Positions 9,357-17,618 of a stretch of DNA of 52,464 bases are shown piece after piece. Numbering within the stretch: the first letter of the stretch is position 1; each line of letters starts with the position of its first letter. The notes below the pieces were generated by a model. It saw only the letters and a list, made by a program, of their open reading frames with translations. It did no database searches and had not been told where the DNA came from. The translations under genes were made by a program, and so were the position numbers. This stretch comes from Flavobacteriaceae bacterium (GTDB lineage Bacteria > Bacteroidota > Bacteroidia > Flavobacteriales > Flavobacteriaceae), in the NCBI GenBank assembly GCA_002702745.1, contig PABM01000027.1, positions 1 to 52,464 on the forward strand, written 5' to 3'.

Positions 9357-10556
9357 CTAATCTATATTATCTAATCCCCAGAGGGTAATCTCGGATCCGT
9401 GAACATAAGTATCACTTCCATAGTTTGACGTTAAAGAAATTTTTAAGTATCTAAAAGGTTCTGAAACTCCATCAAGATCAAAATCATGACCATTAGCAGC
9501 AGCATCTATAAAATCTTGAGGAATATTACCATTTTCATTACTTGGATCTCCTATATCAAATTGTCCTAGTAAAGTCCAATCAATAGTATTGTTACTAGCA
9601 TAAAGATCAAAAGATCTCATATTTTCTTCTTGAAAATAGTAAGGAATACCAGTCGGACCGTTATACCAAAATGCTCTTTGCCAGACCTTGAATCTATGAA
9701 CTCTAACATTTTTATTAAGATTTATAACTATGTCTAATGGCCAGTTTAAGGTTCCTCCGTTTTGATCTCTCCAAATAATAAAATAACTGTTATCAGAGTT
9801 TGTCTCTGCGGTATCAACGATATCATCCCAAAAAGCTATAGTTTCTCCTTCCCAAGCATTTCCATTAACTGATAATTGGCTAATTAATGCCCAAGTTGAT
9901 TTATCAATCATTTCTTCAAATAATGGAGTAATAATAGCTTTTTCTTCCAAATCTGTAATGTTGCCATCAAAATCTTCAACCTTTGTTAAAAAAATCATTT
10001 CATTTGACTCTAATCCACGGACAAAAATTTCCTCAGTCGGAGTATTAGAGGACAATATTCTTATCTCCTCTTCATCACCATCAACTATATGTAAATGAAC
10101 ATAAACAGTTTTTTCTTCAACATTTTCCCATTCAAGCTTAACACCACCTAAGTCAGGTGATATAGAAATGCTCTCCTGAACTAAATATATAAAAGATGGA
10201 AGTGGAGTAAAATCAACTTCAACTGGTTGTGAAATATTTTCATTTTCATCAACAACGAATAGCCTTACTGTAATTGCTGTATTTTGATTCAAACCATCAA
10301 TTTCAATTGAATTATTATGTGAGCTTGAAACTCTGTATACACCTACACCTAAAGAATTAGTATATTCAGCTCTTACAAATAAGATGTCTGAATCATCAGG
10401 CAATTGATATGAAATAATTCCCCCACCATTAGTTGGAGTTATATTTTCAATTGTTAAACTTCCAGGAGGTGTTGAATCCTGGTTTTCATCGTCCTTACAA
10501 CCAAATAAAATGATTATAGATATAAATAAAATTGATAATATCTTGGTTTTTTTCAT
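9357..10556 (-). CDS. Surface glycan-binding lipoprotein (DUF4959/DUF5126/DUF5000-like)
   Basis: 399 residues with a lipoprotein signal ending at Cys20 (IILFGC), so it is probably on the outer face of the outer membrane. Layout as judged by eye: two fibronectin-like regions (about 30-120, with TPTNGGGIISYQLPDD, and 125-215), then a discoidin-like (F5/8 type C) region from about 235 to the end (INLNKNVRVHRFKVWQRAFW, FRYLKISLTSN, EITLWG). This architecture is typical of the third gene of PULs, the SusE-position glycan-binding protein. It lies 12 bases after susD and 3 bases before the GH5 gene. Likely role: capturing the target glycan for the SusCD transporter. Confidence 0.82.
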   Translation of the reverse strand: MKKTKILSILFISIIILFGCKDDENQDSTPPGSLTIENITPTNGGGIISYQLPDDSDILFVRAEYTNSLGVGVYRVSSSHNNSIEIDGLNQNTAITVRLFVVDENENISQPVEVDFTPLPSFIYLVQESISISPDLGGVKLEWENVEEKTVYVHLHIVDGDEEEIRILSSNTPTEEIFVRGLESNEMIFLTKVEDFDGNITDLEEKAIITPLFEEMIDKSTWALISQLSVNGNAWEGETIAFWDDIVDTAETNSDNSYFIIWRDQNGGTLNWPLDIVINLNKNVRVHRFKVWQRAFWYNGPTGIPYYFQEENMRSFDLYASNNTIDWTLLGQFDIGDPSNENGNIPQDFIDAAANGHDFDLDGVSEPFRYLKISLTSNYGSDTYVHGSEITLWGLDNID

Positions 10557-10568
10557 ATTTTTAAATTA

Positions 10569-12464
10569 TTACCAGCCTGGATTTTGAATCAGGTTTGGAT
10601 TAATTGTTATTTCGTTTATACTTATAGGATGAAAGTAATCCCTCGGATAATTAAATGATCTAATTCCAACTTGCGTTATATTATAATAACCGCTTACCGT
10701 TGTTTCGTTTACTGACCAACCAAATACTGGAGAATTAAAATATTCTTCAGCAAGTTTCCATCTTCTCAAATCATTATATCTATTTCCTTCAAATGATAGC
10801 TCTATTAGTCTTTCTTGTCTAATTATTTCTCTTAGACCCTCCTGAGTTGTGTGTTTATTCAAATTGGGTGAAATCGATGGGTTACTCCAAGAATCTTCAA
10901 CATTAGGAATTCCAGCTCTTTGTCTTATAACATTTAGGGCATTATGTACATCTGCACTAGGCCCACTTGACTCGTTAACTGCCTCAGCATAGTTTAGATA
11001 TAGTTCAGAGAGTCTAATCATAGGCCATGCGTATGTTACAATCTTTGAATAACCATCGCCTTCAGAATCAGGATGAACAAGTTTTTTTAATGCATATCCA
11101 GTGATTAAATAATCATCAGAATTAGCAATTCTTCCATGACTTTCACCTTTTTTCATTCTTAAATCCCATAAATTTCCCCATGTTCTGTTAAAACCTCTGT
11201 CAAAACCTAAACTTGAGTAGAATCTTGGCTCCCTATCTAAATTTAATTTAGCGATACTAGCTCCGTACTGAGCTTGTAGATACTGATCTAAATTCACAGA
11301 TGAAACTTCAAATCTGTTATGAAAATCAAATGTTAAATCTTCTTCGATTGGTAAGCCATTTTCTGTGTAAAATAACTCAGCCATTCTCAATGTAGGTGCA
11401 ATCCATTGCCAAGCTGCTTCAACAGATGATGCATTAGGGTCTTTCATCATACATGCTGCTTGCATTTGCCACCAATCATTGTCACGAACAGGGTTTGAAT
11501 TACCCCAAATTAATTCTGAATTCCATTTGTCTACAATTAAATATTTTAAATCATAAAGGGTTTGCAAAAACTCAGTCCCTTCATAATCATCTTCATAATT
11601 AGGTGGTGTTGAAGAAAAATCATAAAGACTTACTCCATTTTCAATAGAAGCAGTAATTGCATCTAATGAAGCTTCTCTTGCTAAATCCCATTTTGTCTGG
11701 TCATAAGATTGGTTAAAAAAGTGTTCTCCTTGCTCATTTACAAAACCGGAATACATTTCTGAATTTCCGTTAAAAAGTGGGCTAGCGGCATATGTTAACA
11801 CCCTTGATTTTATAGCTTTTGCTATAACCTGATCAATTCTACCTAAATCATTTGAGCTAAGAACTCTAGGTGATAAATGAACAAGTGCTTCATCTATTGT
11901 TTCTACTATATAAGCAACTGACTCATCGACTGTTCTTCTTTTGACTCTGACCTCTATATCACTAGCAGAAATGGGTAGATTTTCATCCACGATCGGAATT
12001 GGGCCATAATAAGTGAATAATAAAAAATGATAATAGGCCTTTAGGAATTTAGCCTCTGCGGCCCATGTATTCATTTCTTCTTCTGTCATATCAACAACAT
12101 TATAAATATTTTCAATAAGAATATTACAATGTCTAATTCCTTCCCATAATGAACCTTGATCAGACCATCCTGACCACAATCCAAATTTAGGACTAGATGC
12201 GGACTGTTGGCCCTTCATAATTCTTATACCATCTGTTTCTTTAGCTATTGGAGTTGTAACTTCATCACTCATCATCATGAATGATGTATATACACCATCA
12301 TTCTTGGGTAAGTACGCATAACAGGTCGCTAAAGCGGTATATGCAACCTCTTTTCTATCAAATAATAAATCTATTTGTTGCGTTTGATCAGGAACAATAT
12401 CTAAATATTCATCACAACCAAATATTGCAAATAATAAACCGATAATTATAATTTTTTTATTCAT
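10569..12464 (-). CDS. susD: SusD/RagB-family outer-membrane glycan-binding lipoprotein
   Basis: 631 residues, lipoprotein signal ending at Cys17 (AIFGCDEYLD), the usual SusD start. TPR-like SusD features are visible: AWAAEAKFLKAYYHFLLFTYYGPIP near residues 130-165, VIAKAIKSRVLTYAASPLFNG, and the C-terminal RQERLIELSFEGNRYNDLRRW, a strong SusD signature. SusD proteins form the lid over the SusC transporter and bind the incoming oligosaccharide. Follows susC by 9 bases. Symbol used in the family sense; the substrate need not be starch. Confidence 0.96.
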   Translation of the reverse strand: MNKKIIIIGLLFAIFGCDEYLDIVPDQTQQIDLLFDRKEVAYTALATCYAYLPKNDGVYTSFMMMSDEVTTPIAKETDGIRIMKGQQSASSPKFGLWSGWSDQGSLWEGIRHCNILIENIYNVVDMTEEEMNTWAAEAKFLKAYYHFLLFTYYGPIPIVDENLPISASDIEVRVKRRTVDESVAYIVETIDEALVHLSPRVLSSNDLGRIDQVIAKAIKSRVLTYAASPLFNGNSEMYSGFVNEQGEHFFNQSYDQTKWDLAREASLDAITASIENGVSLYDFSSTPPNYEDDYEGTEFLQTLYDLKYLIVDKWNSELIWGNSNPVRDNDWWQMQAACMMKDPNASSVEAAWQWIAPTLRMAELFYTENGLPIEEDLTFDFHNRFEVSSVNLDQYLQAQYGASIAKLNLDREPRFYSSLGFDRGFNRTWGNLWDLRMKKGESHGRIANSDDYLITGYALKKLVHPDSEGDGYSKIVTYAWPMIRLSELYLNYAEAVNESSGPSADVHNALNVIRQRAGIPNVEDSWSNPSISPNLNKHTTQEGLREIIRQERLIELSFEGNRYNDLRRWKLAEEYFNSPVFGWSVNETTVSGYYNITQVGIRSFNYPRDYFHPISINEITINPNLIQNPGW

Positions 12465-12473
12465 AATTTTTTA

Positions 12474-15400
12474 TTAAAAATTAACTTGTAAACCAATATT
12501 GTAAACTTTTTGTGGAGGATAGCCTAAGCCATTACCTCCCATTTCAGTATCCCACAGATCAAATTTTGAAAATGTCAAGAGATTCAATCCTGTAAAATAT
12601 ACTCTAGTATTTAATCCAGATAATAAGCCAGATTCTCTATCAGCAAAAGTATATCCTATTTCTATATTTTTTAATCTTATAAAATCCCCATCTCTTTGCC
12701 ACCATGTTGATTGTTGCTCATTATTTGCAATTGAATATGTTGAAAGTCTAGGCCAAAATGCATTTGGATCTGGATTATTTATTGACCAATGATTATCCGC
12801 TATAACATTTAATGCATTTCTTTCATTTACAAAAGGAGAAATATCATTTGGATTGATAAAGAAAGAGGTTCTTGCTACACCCTGCATGAAAATTGAAAAA
12901 TCATAACCCTCATACGAAGCGGAAATACCAAACCCATAAACAATCTCTGGAACAGTAGGTTTTCCTATTGGTACTCTATCCAATTCGTTTACAACACCAT
13001 CATTATTAATGTCAGTATATTTTATATCACCAGGCATATAAGAGTTTGCTGCTGAAGAGAAGCCGTTAAATTGTTCTGGAGAATTGTCAATGTCTGCTTC
13101 ATCAATAAATAAACGTTCGGCAATCAGGCCCCAAGCTTGATTAACTGGATATCCAATTCTACTTAGGTAATCATATGTATAATCTGGTTCACCATTAACT
13201 AAAACTTCATTGGTAGAATAAGTGAAATTTCCTCTTCCTGAAAGGATTAATCCAGAGTCATAGGCTTTATTATAATCCAATGAAAAATCAACTCCTCTAG
13301 AGTTTACTTCACCAAGATTACTACTTATGGTAGTCGTTAATCCCATAGTTGAAGGAATGTAGTCTCTAGACATATATATCTTGGATCTATGTTCGGTGAA
13401 ATAATCTATCTGAAAGTTTAGTGAATTAAACAAGCCCAACTCTAAACCATAATTAGTTTTTTCTGCAACTTCCCAGGTTACATTTTGGTTTGAATACCTG
13501 TCAATAACATATCCCTGATAATAATTATTAAAATCAGAACCCCAAGTAAAACCATAACTAGGACTCTGAAGGTTAACCTCAGATAAATAGAAAAATCTAT
13601 CATCTGCACTTGAAATTCCATCATTACCAACTAATCCGTGAGTAAGCTTTAATTTAAACATATTTACGTCAGGTAATTTTTCAGAAAACCATTCTTCATT
13701 TGATAAAATCCAACCGAGCCCTATAGATGGGAAAAATCCGAATCTGTTATTCTTAGCAAACTTTTCAGATCCATTATAACCAAAATTAAATTCAGTAAAA
13801 TACCTTGAATCATAGTTATATGAGAATCTTCCAGAGAGACCCATATTCCTTGAGGGTAATGTGGCAAATGCGCTATTACCGCCAATTGTATTTAAAGATT
13901 CACTAAAATTAAATACTAGAAGACCGCCAATATCATGAAGGTCATTGAATTTACGGTTATACTCTGTTACAAATTCATAATAAAATCTACTAGTACCTAA
14001 ATTGTTTACTGAAGGGTTATTTAAAAATTCAGTTCCCTCTTGAATTCTGTACAGATAATTTAAAACCCCTAACTCTGATTCTACTTCAGCCATCCCATAA
14101 TAGAATGGAGTATATTCTCTTGAATTCTCATTCATTGTGTATGTTCGAACAGATGCCATACCTCGAAACTTTAGTCCTTCTGTAATAAATTTCAAATCCT
14201 GCTCAATTTGAACTTGAGAAAATATTGTGTTTGTGAATCTGTCTTTATAACCTTTTACCATATCTGCATATGGATTTGGAAAGCCACCGTTTCCTTTATT
14301 TCCGAACAATGTATGATTATAGCCTAAGTTATCCTCATAAGCAAAATACTTTGGAAAGTTAGCAGGATTTGCTTGCATTACTGAACCAAATATAGAGTTT
14401 GCTGAAACTGATGGACCATTATATCTTTCAAATAAAGAATAAAATTTAACGGCAATTTTTGTTGCATTCGTCAAATCAATATTAATGTTAGCCCTTAGGT
14501 TAGATCTCTTGATATCTATATTATTATTGAAATTATTTAAAGGGTCAACTTTTAGCAATCCGGTATCGTTGTTGTGAGAAACCGAAAGATAATATTGTGC
14601 TATATCACCTCCTCCATTTACATTTAAATTTGCCTTTCTGTTTAGGGTGTAATCTTTAAAAAGCTCATTGTACCAATTTACATTTGGATAAATGTTAGGG
14701 TCCCCACCGTTAAGAGTGCCATAAATTTTTGAAATGCTGTAAGTCAGCGGAGCAGAAGCATCTCTGGTTCTCGTAGCCCTGTTATACAGGTTCATATAAT
14801 CAACTCCACCTAAAAATTCATTGGTTTGTGAGGGAGCTGAAATTGAGTTTTCATATCTAAAAGACACTTTTGCCTTTCCTTTTTTACCCTCTTTAGTCGT
14901 GACCAAAATAACACCATTAGCACCCCTTGCTCCATATAATGATGTGGCAGTCGCATCTTTCATAATTGAAAAACTAGCAATATTATCTGGTTCAATTCTA
15001 GCTAAATCATCGGTAGTCACTTCTAAACCGTCTATTAAAATTAGTGGGTTATTAGCATATCCAAAACTGGTTACCCCTCTAATAAAAAATTCAGCATTAT
15101 CTGCACCTGGCTCACCTGATCTTTGATACGAAATCATACCAGCAAGTTTTCCTGCCATGGCATTGGTAATATTTGATGTTGGGATTTTTAACTCAGATGG
15201 ATTGATTGTATTAATTGAACCAATAACACTGTTTTTTTTCTGTTTTTGAAAAGCTACAACTTGAACTTCCTCAAGAGATTCAAGGCTTTCAACCATTATC
15301 ACATCAATTTTTGTTTGATTTCCGATCAAAATTGATTGAGTTTCAAAACTTATATAGGAAAACTGGATATTTTGATTTTCATTATCAGCTTTAATGGCAT

Positions 15401-15575
15401 ACGTTCCCTCAAAGGTTGTTGAAGCACCTCTATTAGTACCCTCAATCAATACAGTTACTCCTGGCAAGGGATTACCACCTTCATCCAAAACAATTCCGCT
15501 AACAATAATTGATTGGGAATATAAAGAAGTCGAAAGCAACAACATTAATACTAGTATTATGTTCCTAAAATTCAT
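12474..15575 (-). CDS. susC: SusC/RagA-family TonB-dependent outer-membrane transporter
   Basis: 1033 residues. Signal peptide 1-20; carboxypeptidase-D regulatory-like domain about 23-100 (VSGIVLDEGGNPLPGVTVLI); plug domain about 105-230 with the family signature ATSLYGARGANGVILVTT; 22-strand barrel to the end, finishing YNIGLQVNF with the terminal aromatic residue expected for barrel insertion. It imports oligosaccharides bound by SusD using TonB energy. First gene of the operon susC-susD-glycan-binding lipoprotein-GH5. A full Bacteroidota promoter lies immediately upstream (15605-15634). Confidence 0.97.
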   Translation of the reverse strand: MNFRNIILVLMLLLSTSLYSQSIIVSGIVLDEGGNPLPGVTVLIEGTNRGASTTFEGTYAIKADNENQNIQFSYISFETQSILIGNQTKIDVIMVESLESLEEVQVVAFQKQKKNSVIGSINTINPSELKIPTSNITNAMAGKLAGMISYQRSGEPGADNAEFFIRGVTSFGYANNPLILIDGLEVTTDDLARIEPDNIASFSIMKDATATSLYGARGANGVILVTTKEGKKGKAKVSFRYENSISAPSQTNEFLGGVDYMNLYNRATRTRDASAPLTYSISKIYGTLNGGDPNIYPNVNWYNELFKDYTLNRKANLNVNGGGDIAQYYLSVSHNNDTGLLKVDPLNNFNNNIDIKRSNLRANINIDLTNATKIAVKFYSLFERYNGPSVSANSIFGSVMQANPANFPKYFAYEDNLGYNHTLFGNKGNGGFPNPYADMVKGYKDRFTNTIFSQVQIEQDLKFITEGLKFRGMASVRTYTMNENSREYTPFYYGMAEVESELGVLNYLYRIQEGTEFLNNPSVNNLGTSRFYYEFVTEYNRKFNDLHDIGGLLVFNFSESLNTIGGNSAFATLPSRNMGLSGRFSYNYDSRYFTEFNFGYNGSEKFAKNNRFGFFPSIGLGWILSNEEWFSEKLPDVNMFKLKLTHGLVGNDGISSADDRFFYLSEVNLQSPSYGFTWGSDFNNYYQGYVIDRYSNQNVTWEVAEKTNYGLELGLFNSLNFQIDYFTEHRSKIYMSRDYIPSTMGLTTTISSNLGEVNSRGVDFSLDYNKAYDSGLILSGRGNFTYSTNEVLVNGEPDYTYDYLSRIGYPVNQAWGLIAERLFIDEADIDNSPEQFNGFSSAANSYMPGDIKYTDINNDGVVNELDRVPIGKPTVPEIVYGFGISASYEGYDFSIFMQGVARTSFFINPNDISPFVNERNALNVIADNHWSINNPDPNAFWPRLSTYSIANNEQQSTWWQRDGDFIRLKNIEIGYTFADRESGLLSGLNTRVYFTGLNLLTFSKFDLWDTEMGGNGLGYPPQKVYNIGLQVNF

Positions 15576-15604
15576 TTTATGAATCGATTTATTTTAATTT
15601 TGAA

Positions 15605-15634
15605 CAAAAATAAGACTATTTTAGGTCTTGACAA
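15605..15634 (-). promoter_or_regulatory. Promoter of the susC operon
   Basis: On the minus strand, TTG (15634-15632), a 19-base spacer and TATTTTTG (15612-15605) match the Bacteroidota -33 TTG / -7 TAnnTTTG arrangement, the only promoter in the window where I find both elements. The expected transcript would have a leader of roughly 25 bases before the ATG at 15575. The rest of the 156-base gap up to doxX shows no other structure. Confidence 0.7.
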
Positions 15635-15731
15635 TAATGTGTATCCAATTTTAATGTATATATAAAATACTTGTAAAAATTTGAAAATTTAGTAAAGAAT
15701 AAATTAGAAAATTAAGAAATGTTTAATCTTG

Positions 15732-16103
15732 TTAAGAAAACTTTCTATCAATTGAATATTTTCCTGGGCCAGTTAACATCAGAATTACAAAAACTGCCAA
15801 AAACAATAAAGCCTTTTCAACCCTTCCAAAAGGATCTCCCATATGTACTATGAAAGCTGCTACAAACATAGTAGCTGCTGGGAAAAAGCTAAAAAACTTA
15901 GTTTTGTAACCAATTAATATAAAAATTGGAGCTAAAAACTCAGAAATTACTGCAAGAATCAAAGTTGGAGCTTCACCGATACCAATAGGATTAGCAAAAC
16001 TTAAATCACCTTCGATTAATTTATTAAATTTACTCAGGCCATGACCATAAATCATAGAGCCAGCAAAAACTATTCTTAATATTAGTAATGCAATATTATT
16101 CAT
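15732..16103 (-). CDS. DoxX-family membrane protein
   Basis: 123 residues with four predicted membrane segments (about 5-22, 45-65, 70-90, 97-115). LRIVFAGSMIYGHGLSKFNKL and FPAATMFVAAFIVHMGDPF fit the DoxX family of small inner-membrane proteins. The molecular function of this family is not settled; links to thiol/redox balance have been proposed for some members. Its promoter box lies at 16126-16133, divergent from GH125. It is 156 bases upstream of susC on the same strand but susC has its own promoter, so joint function is not implied. Confidence 0.85.
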   Translation of the reverse strand: MNNIALLILRIVFAGSMIYGHGLSKFNKLIEGDLSFANPIGIGEAPTLILAVISEFLAPIFILIGYKTKFFSFFPAATMFVAAFIVHMGDPFGRVEKALLFLAVFVILMLTGPGKYSIDRKFS

Positions 16104-16113
16104 TTTAATTTGT

Positions 16114-16121
16114 TAGGTTTG
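16114..16121 (+). promoter_or_regulatory. -7 box for the GH125 gene
   Basis: TAGGTTTG matches TAnnTTTG exactly. It lies 27 bases before the ATG at 16149, giving a leader of about 20 bases. No clear -33 TTG. The box is only 4 bases from the oppositely oriented doxX box. Confidence 0.5.
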
Positions 16122-16125
16122 ATTA

Positions 16126-16133
16126 CAAATATA
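16126..16133 (-). promoter_or_regulatory. -7 box for doxX
   Basis: Minus-strand TATATTTG matches TAnnTTTG exactly and lies 22 bases before the doxX ATG at 16103. It faces the GH125 box, so the two promoters overlap and would compete for RNA polymerase. Confidence 0.5.
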
Positions 16134-16148
16134 GTTAAATATTAAAAA

Positions 16149-17618
16149 ATGAAGAGAAGAAATTTTATAAAGACTACTGCAATGGCTAGTGTCGGGTTGT
16201 CGTTAATTGAAATGACAGCAGCAAATTTAAATACCGGTAAGAATTACATAACTAATAGACCTCCAATTGATAAAAGAACTTTTACAAGTGAAGCAGTTGA
16301 AGATTTAATAAATTTGATAAAAAATCAAATAAAAGATGAAGAATTGTCATGGATATTTGAAAACTGTTATCCCAATACAATTGATACAACTGTAGACTAT
16401 GAAATTATAGACGGAAAACCTGATACATTCATAATAACTGGTGACATTGATGCAATGTGGCTTAGGGATTCTACAGCACAAGTATGGCCATACTTACCAC
16501 TGGTCAACAAGGATAAAAAAATTAAAAATCTTATAAGAGGTCTAATCAATAGACAAGCAAAGTGTGTAATTCTTGACCCTTATGCCAACTCTTTTTACAA
16601 AGATTTATCAAGAGTTTCTTCTCATAACAAGGATATACCCCCTCCAATTGCTGGTGTACATGAACAAAAATGGGAAGTTGATTCGTTGTGCTACGTAATA
16701 AGGTTAAGCTATAATTATTACAAATTAACTGGTGATAATTCAATTTTTGATAAAACTTGGATAAAATCATCAAAGATTATTTATGATACATTTTTAACAG
16801 AACAGAGAAAGGATGGTAAATCTCCCTATACTTTCATAAGAAATGGAACAGCAATGGTTGATGCACCTATATTTTCTGGAACAGGGAGGCCCTTTAAGCC
16901 AACCGGAATGATTTGCTCAATGTTCAGACCATCTGATGATGCAACAATGTACCCTTTTTTAATTCCGTCAAATATTTTTGCATCAATTTCAATGAAGCAA
17001 CTTTCGGAAATTTATGAGTCAGAGCAAATTGATATTAATTTTGCAGAAAAATGCTTATCAATGTCTATTGAAATAGACGAAGCTGTAAATAAATATGCAA
17101 TTAAGGAACATCTTGATTATGGAAAAATCTATTCTTATGAAATCGATGGTTTTGGCAATCATTTGTATATGGATGATGCTAATGTCCCATCTTTAATGTC
17201 ACTAGCATATCTAGATCCTATTTTTGAAAAGGACAAGACCTACTTAAATACAAGGAAGTTTTTATTAAGTGACAACAACCCGTATTTTTTAAAAGGTTCA
17301 GCTGCTGAAGGCCAAGCAAGCCCGCACACTGGAAAAAATAAAATATGGCCTATGGGAATTATATTAAGAGCGTTAACAAGTGATAGCGATAAAGAAATAG
17401 TAAAATGTGTTAAAATGTTAGTAAATACACACGCAGATACCGGTTTTATGCATGAGGCATTTGATAAAGATAATCCCAAAGAATACTACAGATCATGGTT
17501 TGCATGGGCTAATACATTATTTGGTGAATTAATAATTAAAATACAAGTAGAAAGACCGCATCTATTAAATATTAATTATTCAAAAAGACCTAAACCAAAT
17601 TATAAAAAAAGTGGTTAA
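16149..17618 (+). CDS. Glycoside hydrolase family 125, exo-alpha-1,6-mannosidase type, Tat-exported
   Basis: 489 residues. The N-terminus MKRRNFIKTTAMASVG is a twin-arginine (Tat) signal, so the enzyme is exported folded, probably to the periplasm. The body matches GH125: GDIDAMWLRDSTAQVWPYL at about 97-115 with the family Asp/Arg cluster, GVHEQKWEVDSLCY, MICSMFRPSDDA, YEIDGFGNHLYMDDANVP, and YRSWFAWANTLFGELI near the end. Characterised GH125 enzymes remove alpha-1,6-linked mannose from the non-reducing end without a metal. This suggests alpha-mannan or N-glycan use next to the PUL. The stop shares the palindrome TTAA with the stop of the convergent CotH gene. Confidence 0.93.
   Translation: MKRRNFIKTTAMASVGLSLIEMTAANLNTGKNYITNRPPIDKRTFTSEAVEDLINLIKNQIKDEELSWIFENCYPNTIDTTVDYEIIDGKPDTFIITGDIDAMWLRDSTAQVWPYLPLVNKDKKIKNLIRGLINRQAKCVILDPYANSFYKDLSRVSSHNKDIPPPIAGVHEQKWEVDSLCYVIRLSYNYYKLTGDNSIFDKTWIKSSKIIYDTFLTEQRKDGKSPYTFIRNGTAMVDAPIFSGTGRPFKPTGMICSMFRPSDDATMYPFLIPSNIFASISMKQLSEIYESEQIDINFAEKCLSMSIEIDEAVNKYAIKEHLDYGKIYSYEIDGFGNHLYMDDANVPSLMSLAYLDPIFEKDKTYLNTRKFLLSDNNPYFLKGSAAEGQASPHTGKNKIWPMGIILRALTSDSDKEIVKCVKMLVNTHADTGFMHEAFDKDNPKEYYRSWFAWANTLFGELIIKIQVERPHLLNINYSKRPKPNYKKSG

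Noticed and set aside
14821..15126. Open frame of 101 codons opposite susC
   Set aside because: It lies within the conserved plug domain of susC on the other strand; composition and family match favour susC only.
15628..15634. Sigma-70-like TTGACA on the plus strand in the susC upstream region
   Set aside because: No matching -10 box or plus-strand gene follows, and the Bacteroidota-type promoter on the minus strand explains this stretch better.
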